From contig OY829645.1 in NCBI GenBank assembly GCA_963691815.1, forward strand, positions 40,604,094 through 40,668,093: a stretch of DNA of 64,000 bases, written 5' to 3'. This DNA is from Echiichthys vipera (Eukaryota; Chordata; Actinopteri; Perciformes; Trachinidae). Under the pieces are notes generated by a model. It made no database searches and was not told the DNA's origin. It was given only the letters and a program-made list of their open reading frames with translations. The stretch's first letter is position 1. Each line of letters begins with the position of its first letter. The position numbers and the translations under genes are program-made. Shown here piece after piece: positions 1-10,329 of the stretch.

Positions 1-98
1 ATTGATGTTAATTGTTTTCCTGTAAAATTTAGTTTTTTTGCTGCTGGCTGCGCCGCAAATTGCCCTCCGGGGGCAATAAAGATCTCTTGACTTGAACA
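1..98 (+). mobile_element. 3' tail of a LINE (partial)
   Basis: The first ~98 bases end in a short C/G-rich stem-like segment (GCAAATTGCCC paired with GGGGGCAAT) followed by AATAAAGATCTCTTGACTTGAAC. This is the usual layout of a fish LINE 3' end: a small hairpin, AATAAA, then a short repeated tail. The body of the element lies outside the window, so family and length cannot be given. It could also be a SINE that shares a LINE tail. Confidence 0.5.
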
Positions 99-175
99 TG
101 GATATAGTGAGTCAGTAATAAGTTACTGACTTCAGCTTTTAACACACATTGAATTGAAATTGAATAAGAATATAC

Positions 176-256
176 AATTATATTATTTATATATTAAATT
201 ATTATTATTATATTATTATATTATTATATATTATATATTTTATATATAAAATTAGG
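176..256. repeat. AT-rich simple sequence (TAT/ATT)n
   Basis: A run made almost only of A and T (TATTATTATA and similar units). It is low-complexity sequence without coding content. Confidence 0.8.
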
Positions 257-3200
257 TATGAATATATGTCTTTATAAGTAAGTGTCTATATGAAAGTAAG
301 ACACTAATCACTAAAAAAAAAGATTCATATCTCATATCTTTGCTATATTATCGTAAGAGATTTGACTATTCACCCCCTCTGATGTCACCAGCCCCAAAAG
401 GCAACTAGCAGAGCCAGCACTTCAATCAGACACAAGCGCGCCGTTTTGGTGTAAATATGTGAAGAGAAGACAGGATAGAATATAACTATATATTGTAATA
501 TATTATATGATTATAAACATGTCTTTATTATTCTAAATACAGTCTTTCTTATATTATATGGTATGTTATATTTGAATAACATACTTATATGATGATATTA
601 TAAGCCAACAGGCTGCACAACACAATATTTTCACAACTTAACTGGGAAATGTAACTGAATGAATTGGAAAAATATCAAAGATAAATCATCATGAGTGGCA
701 AACTGGTCAGTATACAGTGAATATAATGTTTTTGAAGGACATGTGGGGTTTGATGAAGGAATGATGATGGTGTGCAGTGAGTAGAAAGTTTCATGAACTC
801 ACAAAGAAAACATGTAGTACACATGGAGCAACAACAAGGCCTGGAAAAGTCCATAGAAATGCAATGATCTAAGGGAAGAGAGAGGTTCTGAGATTAGAGG
901 AGGCAGGGACAGTTATTATCATATTGAACTCATATCTTTGTTATTACATACCTCACAGGAGCTAAAAGAAATAAATAGATGCATCTTTCCAAAGTCATGT
1001 CACCTGAGCGAAATACACAAGTACATTTACATTGCATCCCAAAGTCACAAATATAACTATGAATTCAAATTGAGCACTGAAACAGTATCGTCAATTGTCA
1101 ATTGTGAATCTGCTGATTGAATGTTATTGTCTTGCTGTCGGTGATGTGTCGGAGTTTTTTGACAGAGAGCTGCTCACCTGTTCTTATCCCTGGTTCTCTA
1201 GAGCTCTGAATACCACTGTGTTTTGCTGTGGTAAGACATGGCAGCAGTCTGGGTGGAACAGAAGTCCCTTGCCGGTAGACAATAACCTGATATTTTTAGA
1301 TTCATAATATCTACTCAAATTCACAAATATGTATATCACACAATCCTGTAATCTTATGTCAAAACATTCGCTATTGGTCTCCAACCAGACACCAAGGCTG
1401 CCTGATAAATCAGCCGTCTAGTTAATACGGTGTTGTCACGTTGGTTGAAAAATGTTATTATTAGCCAGAAAAGAATATGAATATTGAAAAAAATATAATA
1501 TAATCCACCCTAAAGCCACCCAATTGCGCAGAAAATGTTGGTAGTATCTCTTTGGCGGAAGGTTTTCCACTCTAGTTCCAGTTATGTTCAGTGTGCACTG
1601 TCAACCAATCAGGGTCTCCAAAAAAATCTAAACATATTACATACATACAGCCACGGAGCGGAGAAAAGTGCACCCTTCGACTCACAAAGAATGTATGTAG
1701 CGCTTTTTTATTAGTCATTGCATGTTTCTGTATTAATGGAGGATTTATGTGAGAGTAACGACTGAAATGTTAACACACACCACAACAATAATATAAAATA
1801 TATTGTTGTGGTGTATAATAAAAATAATAATAATAGATTTTTTGTTAATGTATTTCACAAGTGGAATCGCAGTAGGGACGACCACACGCCACTGCTATTA
1901 TCAATGATGTATCAATAATGTTCTATATGATTTAAACATCAGCTGTCACATTACCTTATTTGACCTGCTTTCATTCAGCAATCATGTCTGTTGTGGCTGC
2001 AGTAGTGATGTAACTGTGCCCAGCTGGGAGTTGGTCTGTAATCACAAACACTGTGCTCCTTGTTGTTGGAACTTGGAAATGTAAAACACCTCCAGCCGCT
2101 GCAGGGAAGCAGCAACCATGAGGTATCCCAAAAGATAACAATTGTCCCCCTCAATTATTCAACACAGAGGAGAACTGAAATTATATGAAGCATGTGATCA
2201 ATTATTAAGCCACCTTCATGCATTATTGACTTGGCAAGCTGGAACATTTACTGGGATTTTGTTTTTCTGGATGTTTGTCCAATGAAAACAAGAGAAATGT
2301 ATTTATTTGAATGACCCTAATGTTTGCAGAGATAATTATAGGGGAGGTCAAATGTTGGATGGTGGAGTGTTTTCATGTGAATGAAAGTGTGATCACCTTC
2401 AATTGCTGAACATTTTGTCCAGCTAATTTGTTTTCCTCTCCACATCGATTAGTACTTGCTCACGGGCAGAATTAGCACATGGGATATCATCTCCATCATC
2501 AATATGCGTGTCTGACTCTCCTGACCTTGAGAGGGCAGACAGACTAGACGAGAGGAAAACAACTTCCTGAGCACGCTCTTGCCTTGAGCGCAGTAGGTGA
2601 ACTCATACAGCAACTGTATAGGGTTGCATCACCAGGGATTCTGCCTTGCTCGGCTAATGCGATTTGAGGCTGTGAGTTTAAGGAATTTCTAATAAGCAAT
2701 TGAGTGTTAGCTTCAGGCACATCAAAAGGGGTGTCAGATTTGAGGCAAATTGATGAATATTCTGCAAGGCAACTTTGACAAAGACCAAAAGTGTGCCTTT
2801 CCAAGTAAGTTACACTCGCTGCACATCAACTTCACAGCAAAGCAAATTCTCTATTTATTACCAAAGAAGAGAGTAGTTTAGACCCACTGGAACACCAACT
2901 CATACATTTTAGAGAAGCTTGCAGAAGATGTGCTGCTGGATTATTATATGTTTAATCGTGTCATTTCATAACAGCCTAACTTCTGATTCGTCTGTTCTTG
3001 TAACTTTCTCGGCCTTCATTATAATTGCAAAGTAGCATTGCAGAGCAAAAAAAAGATTAGGAGAGGAATAGACTTTTCTAAGCCTCTCCTACTAGCAACT
3101 GTAAAGATGAACAACCATAGACAATGAGCCTTTTCAAGCTTTGGATTTCTCCAAATACCCCAACGGTGCACATACAGCTATAGTTAGCACAATACTTGGT

Positions 3201-4096
3201 ATACAAAGGTTTTGTTGATGGTTGTGTCTTATTCAAAGTCTGTGTAGGGAGGATGATAATAAAAAAGTCCACAAAGAGAGGAGTTCGGGGGTGGATGGAC
3301 ACAAATTAAATTCTTTTTACTTATGTTTCATAAATAAATAAACTATTTAAGTTTAGTACCTACATAAGGTAGTTGAACTTTGAACACAAACTTATTATTT
3401 TTAAAAACCCAAACCGCTATCGTTTTCTCAGCCTAACCTGTTGCCTCAGTCTAACCCTTTTTGACATGGAATTGTACATTTGTAATATGTTATGAAATTA
3501 CTGTTTGACCGAAAAATCATCATCATCACTGAAGAGAGCTCTCAGATAACCTTATCGTCTTAAATTAAGTGTTAAGACATAACTCTCTGTTCCTTGAATA
3601 GACAGTCCAAATTATATCAATCAAAATCAAACACCAACCACCAACTGAATGTGCTAAACACTGCAGTTTACAATCTCTAACATAATTACTTTCAGGACAG
3701 CCACTCACTCTGCTTTTAAGAGAATTTCACTGGAGATTTCAACAGCCTACAACACTGTACAACACTCACCTTCCTTTTTGGCACACAGCCCGAGGTTCTG
3801 AGACAGCAGTGTCCAGTGGGAGGTAATCTCTGCTGGTAGCCAAGTCAGAAATCACACTGTCAATTTTAGATGTTGTGTGGGCCACATTGAATCACACTAG
3901 GTAATTTCAGAGTTGACTCCCCTGTAACTATGGCAGTAATTGGATAAGCTGTCAGCTGGGGCTCTGCAAAAAGAGCTTAGTCATACATTGTGTTACAGTA
4001 GGTCTATATGCCTGTGAGTGGTCACACACCGCTTTTTGTATAGGTGAATTTGACCAATGTCATATATTTGTACATAAAACATTCTCTCCAGTTATC
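257..4096. other. Intergenic DNA, no gene seen
   Basis: A+T-rich sequence without an ORF that I can relate to a protein. The short ORFs here have no recognisable motifs and look random. It contains a perfect 14-bp hairpin near 1.78 kb and, around 3.40-3.48 kb, a weak match to the 'AACCCAAACC...CCTAACC' repeat seen better at 41.2 kb and 57.5 kb. Nothing else is supported. Confidence 0.6.
1777..1814. repeat. Perfect 14-bp inverted repeat (hairpin)
   Basis: ACACCACAACAATA at 1777-1790 and its exact reverse complement TATTGTTGTGGTGT at 1801-1814 are separated by a 10-base A/T loop. It could be the fused ends of a small element or simply a cruciform-prone palindrome. There is no U-run suggesting a terminator function. 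Confidence 0.75.
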
Positions 4097-4300
4097 TGTA
4101 GGAGCCTAAATGCGGTTGTTTTTGTTGAATAATTTAAGTTCATTAGAAGGATTAATAATAAGAATATTTACACAATGTACAGTTTATACATATGATTTGC
4201 CTAAAATGGAGCAATATGTTCATGTTTTGGTATTTACAATAGTTGTGGACAGATGTATTTCCAGTTTCCATCAAGTGAAAAACATATTACACCCACTCTA
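4097..4300 (+). repeat. 5' LTR of the BEL/Pao element (truncated)
   Basis: Bases 4097 to about 4262 match 8302 to about 8462 with scattered changes, from TGTAGGAGCC through GTTCATGTTTTGGTATTTACAATAG. After that the left copy runs within a few tens of bases into gag-like sequence, while the right copy goes on for hundreds of bases. The 5' LTR 3' portion, primer binding site and start of gag therefore appear to be deleted. Confidence 0.8.
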
Positions 4301-4740
4301 TGGAAACATCAACGAAACTGTCACAACGGAGCAATTCAGACCAAGGGCAAAACTCCAATTCGTTGAGAGACACAAGGCAAAGAAGGCGTTCACTACATAA
4401 GTTGTCCTACCTGGAAGACCGAAGACAGAATCAAAATAGGAAATGGCAAACATGCAACATTGAACACAGAACCAGTGGACGCACACAGCAAGTCTTGTGT
4501 TTTGTGCAAAGGAGAGCAACACAGCCTCATTGTCTGCAGGAAACTCAAGAGAAAGCTACACAAGGAAAAAAATTGACTTTCTGAGAAGCAAAGGTCTTTG
4601 CTTTGCATGTTTGTAACATGGTCACATAAGTAGCAGTTGCAGAGAGAAACTGCAATGTCAAGAATGTTCTTGGCTACATCCTACACTGCTGCACATGAAC
4701 TTTAAGGATTCAAGAGGTGAAACAACACAGGAAAGTTGTG
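4290..4740 (+). pseudogene. BEL/Pao gag zinc-knuckle remnant
   Basis: Read across frames, this stretch gives a Cys-rich segment: CVLCKGEQHS at about 4496, then GLCFACL, a CREKLQCQEC segment and a HPTLLHM end near 4700. The spacing of Cys and His fits the nucleocapsid-like end of BEL/Pao gag, which binds the element RNA. Frameshifts and a stop interrupt it, and most of gag upstream is missing. Assignment rests on motif and position just before a protease. Confidence 0.6.
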
Positions 4741-4829
4741 AACGACAATCCATATCACTATCACCAATATAAACCATGGAAACTGTTGGTGTAACCAGAT
4801 AGGGCAGATAGGAAAGATTGTGTGCTTTA

Positions 4830-5260
4830 AATTGTTCCAGTGTATGTCAAGGCACAAAAGGGAACCAGAGCAGTGACAGGATATGCCTTTCTGGACCCTG
4901 GAAGCTCAGCTACCTTCACCAAGTCACTAATAAACCAACTCAACACGTAGGAAATCGGTAGCCTGGACGGCAACCATTTTCTTGAACTTTCAGAGGTGTA
5001 TTCACAGAGCACCATCCCTGTAACAAAGGATAATATTCCCTGCCAAGGGGATATTAAAAGTTGGCCTCACCTGAAGGATGTGAATCATCCCACTATCCAA
5101 GCAGAGATTGGATTACTTATAGGAGCTAACATTCCCAAGGCTATGGAACCACTTCAAGTCATCAACAGCTAGAACGGTGGACCATACGCCGTGAGAACTC
5201 TAATAGGCTTGACAGTCAATGGACCACTCAGGGGTGGAAGCAATGTAAAGGAATCAGGCA
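4830..5260 (+). pseudogene. BEL/Pao aspartic protease remnant
   Basis: One frame reads AVTGYAFLDPGSSATF near 4870-4920. 'LDPGSSATF' occupies the place of the retropepsin active-site D-S/T-G motif as BEL elements write it. Downstream a QAEIGLLIGANIPKAMEP segment (about 5100-5145) matches the conserved 'LLIG.N.P.A' strand of BEL proteases. The enzyme would cleave the element polyprotein. Stops and short frameshifts disrupt it. Zinc-knuckle sequence lies upstream and RT downstream, which supports the call. Confidence 0.7.
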
Positions 5261-5499
5261 AACACTTTAGAGTTACTGCAATTCAGATCTCAGTAGCAAA
5301 GCTAGCAACTACAATTCAAGCAGGTCTTTCCCAACGCTGGACAAGATGAGGATATTTAAATGTTCAAAGATGATCATCAGTTCCTGAGCATGGCGTCTCA
5401 ATCTACACGGATTGTAGATGGACATTACTTCTGGTGAGAAACAAGTCACTGAGCATGCCAAAAAACAGGTCAGTTGCAAAGCAACACGCATTGAATTTG

Positions 5500-6110
5500 A
5501 AAATTCTCTAAAGATGTCAAGTTTTTCTCAGAGTATGGAGAGTTCATGGAGAACCTCCTCAAGAAAGGTTATGCTGTGAAGCTCAACAGTACTGAAAGTG
5601 AGCCTACAGAAGGACAAAAATGGAATTTGCCTCACCATGGTGCCAGACAAAACCTGCACGTGGTCTTTGACTGCAGAGCAAGATTTCAAGGAACATCATT
5701 GAACCAGCAGCTGCTACAGGGACCTGACTGAACAAGCTCGCTGGCAGGGATCCTTGTAAGGTTTCGACAAGAGACTGTGGTAGTTATGGCTGACGGGGAG
5801 GCCATGTTCCAGTCAACAGTGAGGACACATCTCTTCAGATTTCTCTGGTGGCCCGATGGGAACCATGAGCAAGAGCTTGTCAAACACAAAATGTTGGTCG
5901 ACATTTTTGGGGCAACATGTGAAACTTTCATGCTGCAGAAATGTGCAACAGACTTTGAGGATGAGTTTTGTCAAGAACTTTCCAAAATGGTCAAGACCAA
6001 TATGTACATAGATTATTGCCTTGCATCAACTACAGATGAAGACACTGCAATCCCCCTTTGTGCTGATTTGAGGACCATGTTGGCAAAAGGTGGATTTCGA
6101 CTGACAAGGT
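5500..6110 (+). pseudogene. BEL/Pao reverse transcriptase remnant
   Basis: Frames here give FMENLLKKGYAVKL, WNLPHHGARQ, VVFDCRARFQGTSLNQQLL and LLQGPD, then VVVMADGEAMFQ and FRFLWWPDGN. These follow the order of the BEL/Pao RT: the LPHH and VVFD.S....SLN...GPDL blocks, the catalytic MAD block, and RFLWW. Around 6005 a segment MYIDYCLASTTDEDTA stands where the second catalytic box (Y-V-D-D) belongs; the second aspartate is replaced (YIDY). The reading frame shifts several times, so no active enzyme is possible. Confidence 0.8.
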
Positions 6111-6890
6111 GGTCGGCAAAAGTATGGCTGGAATGAAGATTTGTCAGCTGACGTCATTAAAGGCTGGAAGAAGTGAGTCTCAGGCCTGCAACAACTGGAG
6201 AATTTTGGAGTTGACGGATGCATCAAAACAAAGCAGTTTGGTGCACCAGCCTTTGCACAGTTGCATCACTTTTGCTGATGCAAGTGAAGATGCTTATGGA
6301 ACAACAAGCTACCTGCTGTTGCGCAGTGGAACCAGCAAAGTGCAATCCACTCTGATGATGGCAAAGGTAAGCGTTGCAACCTTGAAATCTCCAATGATAC
6401 CAATAACGGAGTTGACTGCTGCTACAGTTTCAGTCAAGATGGACAAGCTCCTGAAGAAAGAGCTTGAACTGGAACTTCAGGAGTCAAAGACCAAAAGACA
6501 GATAGCACATCTGTGCTAAAGTATCCGAACAGTAAGAGCACCAGATGAATCTTTTGTCACTAAAAGGGCCTCAGCTATCCTGGGGAACTCAGAGTTCTCA
6601 GTGGAGGTATGTCAACACTACTCTGAATCCTGCTGATCAAGTCTCAAGAGGACAAACTGTTGAGGCTTTCTTGAAATTTGAAAGTGGGCTCTCAGGAGCG
6701 GAGTTCTTGCTCTGCACACAGTACCAGTGGCCTAAGAATCTAATTTATGGAATGCTGGATGTTGACAACCTAGAGGTCAAAAGAGTGGTTCAAGTGCACT
6801 CCATTCAAGCGGCAGATACCAAAGACTCAATGGGCCAGCTGATGACTCACTATTCATCTTGGATAAGGTTGAAGTATGCTGCTGCCTGAG
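6110..6890 (+). pseudogene. BEL/Pao RT thumb, RNase H and connection remnant
   Basis: A 136-residue frame from 6109 contains ITFADASEDAYGTTSYLL, the first RNase H strand with its catalytic aspartate, and then IPITELTAATVSVKM, where the conserved glutamate of 'P.(L)EL.AA' sits. After a stop, 6545-6889 reads WRYVNTTLNPADQVSRGQ and FLLCTQYQWPKN, matching the 'W.Y..T..NPAD..SRG' linker and 'FL....WP' that follow RNase H in BEL/Pao pol. RNase H removes RNA from the RNA-DNA hybrid during copying. Confidence 0.75.
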
Positions 6891-6959
6891 TTCTGAGATT
6901 TAAAGACTTGTTAAAGGAACTGAGAGCAAAGAGAAAATGAATAAAAGCGCAGGATAAAA

Positions 6960-7620
6960 AAAGCAGAATGGAGCAGTACAAGATAGCTTTCAAAGGAACA
7001 GATTTTTTGACTTGTGAAGATTTGAAAGAAGCCAAACCACATATCTTCAAATACTGTCAGAAACAAATATTCAAGACAATTCACGAGATTACAGCCCATG
7101 CCAGAAGGAGCCACATGTTGGCCCAACTTCGTCAACGTTTTTGGATCCCTGGAGCAAATGGAGTCATCAGGAAGTTCTTGTCCAGGTGTGTTGCCTATAA
7201 AAGACTCCATGGAACAACTGGAAAGCAGCTCATGGCAGCTTTGCCAAAATGTAGTCTTGCCTGACGATCCTACATTCACAAAAGTTGACGTCGACTACTT
7301 CGGCCCTTTCCTGGTGAAAAGGGGAAGAGGACAAATCAAGAGGCATGGTGTAATTTTTACATGTGTAGCCATGGGAGCCGCACATTTGCATCTTCTCTTG
7401 ACACAGATGCATGGCACAACACAATCAGAAGAGGACAAGTCAAGGAGATGTACTCTGATAATGGAACTAATTTTCGTTCAGCTGACTGCGAGTTGAAGAA
7501 GTCAATAGAGGAATGGAGCACCAGCAAGACCACCAAACATCTGCAACAAAGGGGTGTTCATTGGCACTTCAGCCCCCAAGCAGGTTCTCACCATGGAGGA
7601 AGTTAGGAGCGACTTATCCG
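6960..7620 (+). pseudogene. BEL/Pao integrase remnant (zinc and catalytic domains)
   Basis: From 6968 a 98-residue frame carries a zinc-binding-like H...H region ending in HARRSHMLAQLRQRFWIPGA, which fits the 'H.G...T...LR..FWI..A' part of retroelement integrases; its Cys pair is partly lost (SRCVAYKR). VDVDYFGPFLVKR at 7285-7323 holds the first catalytic aspartate, and YSDNGTNF at about 7451 the second. WHFSPQAGSHHGGS at 7560 contains the sequence before the catalytic glutamate, but a stop codon follows where the Glu-containing helix should continue. Integrase would insert the cDNA into chromosomal DNA. Confidence 0.82.
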
Positions 7621-8110
7621 ATCAGTGAGAAAAATTCTAAACATCACAGTAAAGGAACAACTTCTGGATGAAAAGGGTCTTCATACCTTACTGTGTTAAG
7701 CAGAGGAGAACAGCAGGGCCATCATGAAGGAATCTTCAGATTTCAACAATTTAGAGGCCTTAACTCCCAAACATTTGGTGCTGATCAAGGTTAGCCTTAG
7801 TTGCCACAAGGGGTATTTAACTAGGACGACCAGTATTCTAACCGCAGATGGAGACAGGTCCAGTACCTTGTGGACATCTTTTGGAAGTGTTGGTGCAGAG
7901 AGTACCTCACACAGCTTCAAGAACGTCAAAGATGGTCTTCATCTGGAACCCACTTCCATGTGTGTGATGTAGTTCTCATCACCCAGGAATTCATGGCCAC
8001 TAGGAAACATCATGGAGACTTTTCCTGACAGCAGAGGGTTTGTTCGTCAGATTAAGGTGAAGACCAGGACCAATGTGCTTTGTCGCCCAATATCGAAGTT
8101 ATGTCTTCTT
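7620..8110 (+). pseudogene. BEL/Pao post-integrase C-terminal remnant
   Basis: Segment 7724-7800 reads SSDFNNLEALTPKHLVLIK, the 'D...ALTP.H.L' signature that follows BEL/Pao integrase. Later frames give a run around 7850-7980 with W, EYL and QLQERQ-like residues and a DVVLIT segment, matching the 'F...W..EYL..LQ.R..W....GDVVLI' tail. Stops and frame changes interrupt it. It ends about 190 bases before the 3' LTR. Confidence 0.7.
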
Positions 8111-8301
8111 CAAGAAACTGAGGACAATTAAGCTGAGCTGCATAGAAGCCAAGACCTTATTTGTTATGGGGTGAAGAAAAGAATACATTTTTTTTTGATA
8201 GATGACCCGAGTTAAACTACATAAGCATGGAACAACAACTTTTTTAAGTTGAAATTCTGGTAATTGTTTAAAAAAGATTGATAACAATTAGGGGCCGGTA
8301 A

Positions 8302-9000
8302 TGTAGAAGCCTAAATGCAGTTTTCTGTTGTTGAATAATTTAGGTTCATTAGGAGGATTAAGAATACGAATATTTACATAATGTACAGTTTATAAATATG
8401 GTTTGCTTAAAATGGAGCAATATGTTCATGTTTTGGTATTCACAATAGTTGTGGACAGATGCATTTTGTTAAGTGAAGACTACACCTTTAATATGTCACT
8501 CTCCTGAGTGTTATATAGGTAACGGGAATTTGGTGGTGAGGCAGGACAAGAAGGGATTGGAGCCGTAAAGTTTTTTGACCTCTCTCTTTCACTCTCCATT
8601 GCTCACTTTCTCACTCATTTCGTGTATAGGACGCAATTAATATTTAATTTCGTTACAATTAATTTCTCTGTATTTTTTCCTCCATTTTTTAAGTCAAATA
8701 TTTAAATTTTACCAGCTGGTCTTCGTGGATTATTTGGATGTGGACAAGTGCTTTAGAGTGCTATGAGCATCAAACTGAGGCTTCACCATTGTTTGTGTCA
8801 TTGTTTTCCCTTTTTATTTACAAGGATTAAACCATTTTTTTTGCTGATATTTGTCGACTCTTTGTCGAAGCTGGCAGAAGTGGGCCATAGTATGTGCTGC
8901 AACACATCCCAATCCTCATTTCAAAACTTGAAAAGACTTGTCGCAGTTTTTGTATGGATAGAGCAAACGATATAACCTGATAAGTAGTGAGCTTTAGTAG
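8302..9000 (+). repeat. 3' LTR of the BEL/Pao element
   Basis: It begins TGTAGAAGCC directly after a purine-rich GGGGCCGGTAA and matches the 5' LTR for ~160 bases. It then continues through sequence absent from the short 5' LTR, including a CT-rich block at 8580-8620. I cannot fix the CA end or a target-site duplication, so the right boundary is approximate. Confidence 0.65.
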
Positions 9001-9232
9001 CCTGTGAACCAGATGACTCTGTGAGCTCATGATCAATTTGCTCTGGCAGATACATTCAGACAGATTTTCAGCCAACAACACCCTGACTTCGTCAATCACA
9101 ACTGTCTGGGGCAGGTTTCAGACAATGACTCTCGGAGCCTTCGTGCCTTACGTAAAATACGTGATGACCTCAATTTTGTTTAAAACAACTAAGATCGCTG
9201 TGACTAATGTGGAACTTTAATTCACAGACATA

Positions 9233-10320
9233 CAGTGGAGATCAAATTATAGAACAAATTACAAATACTTGACCACTGCTGTACTAGCATATATTTTTTT
9301 AAATAACCAAAGCACAAAAACAAAAACCTTTATTTTGTGAAGTAAAAAAAAATGTGATCATAATTAGAGAACAATAACCACTGTGTAGGAACAGAAGATT
9401 TAAACAATGTTTTCTTAGGGCTATAAGATTTAAAAATGTATAGGAAGTGTAGAGGCCCGTGCTTTGAATGACTTCAGCACATCTGCACCCACAGGACATC
9501 ACAAGTTTCTCACACCGCTCTGTGTCTTGAAATCCTGCTGCTGCTTTTCCAAACATGCAGTGCTCTGAAACAATGTAGCAAAGACAAATCTTTATTGAAT
9601 TAACTGCATTGTTGTTGGATTTTTTTCAAACAAATACTATATATTTATATTTATATACATATATGGTCCATTCATTTTGCAGTCTCTTCACTATAGTTCA
9701 GTAACTATAGTGGGTTTCTTAGACATCATTCTCAATATTCTTCGCTTCAAGGAACTGCTTAACCCGTTTTGCAGGGTTACAGAGGGCATTGTCTTGCCGT
9801 CAAAATTGCAGTTGATTGGGAGACAATTGCAGTGGAGGCGTTGCATGTTGCAGAAAACATCCCTCAAACCATGACACTTCCTCCTCCAAATTTAACTGAC
9901 TGACACACTTTGGGTTCAGTCTTTCCCCAGTCCAACGCTGAACATAATATTTCCCATAATACACAAATAAATTGAACTTACTGTCATCACTGAAATGCAC
10001 TCCAGACCAGTTCTCCTCTGTCCACAAAACATGCTCCTCAGCAAATGAAAGTCTAGCCTTTTTATTCTTTCTGCTGATGAGAGGTTTGGTCACTGCAGAG
10101 TGGGCTTTCAGTCCAAACTGTCTTAAACGACGCAACACTGTGTGCCGAGACAGATTCTTGCCCTGTTCAGCACTGAACTGGTTAGCAACTCCAGCCACAG
10201 TGTTGAACCGATTCCCCATTGAGTCTTTTCATCATCCTGTCCTGTCGTACACTTTTACATCTTTACTTGGACGACTGGCCTTTTTGAGGGACTTAAATTA
10301 ATCTGTGTCCTTTTAAAGTT
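9233..10320 (-). mobile_element. Tc1-like transposon half A (minus strand)
   Basis: A TA at 9231-9232 is followed by CAGTGGAGATCAAATTATAG, which pairs with the inverted end CACTGGTGATCGAAATTAG at 13951 reading back and with CGCTGGAGATCAAAATTAG at 60036, so it is the terminal repeat of this family. On the minus strand the element runs from an N-terminal transposase part near 10.2 kb to the C-terminus near 9.3 kb. No terminal repeat is seen at its other end near 10.3 kb, and about 150 bases near 9505-9660 look foreign. Confidence 0.75.
9299..10219 (-). pseudogene. Tc1 transposase pseudogene (half A)
   Basis: The 139-residue minus-strand frame from 10219 contains the linker after the HTH domain (KNLSRHTVLRRLRQFGLKA), then HVLWTEENWSGVHFSDDSKF with the first catalytic aspartate (FSDDSKF) and the GERLNPKC segment. 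The DDE region beyond is frameshifted and lacks most of the block between the second Asp and the Glu. A separate frame at 9299-9556 gives the C-terminus, RCEKLVMSCGCRCAEVIQST. It is therefore a dead cut-and-paste transposase with an internal deletion and an insertion. Confidence 0.8.
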
Positions 10321-10329
10321 TCAATATTC

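Larger units (their letters stand above)
4097..9000 (+). mobile_element. Degraded BEL/Pao LTR retrotransposon
   Basis: Two direct repeats that start TGTAGGAGCCTAAATG (4097) and TGTAGAAGCCTAAATG (8302) bound a region whose translated fragments follow the BEL/Pao order: zinc-knuckle gag, protease, RT, RNase H, integrase and a post-integrase stretch. A purine-rich GGGGCCGG lies just before the second repeat. The left LTR keeps only about the first 190 bases. The right LTR continues further and its end is not clear, so 9000 is approximate; a Tc1 end starts at 9233. Every domain is broken by stops and frame changes, so the copy is dead. Confidence 0.85.

Noticed and set aside
8763..9220. Short ORFs at the end of the BEL 3' LTR
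   Set aside because: They lie within or next to the LTR and show no protein motif.
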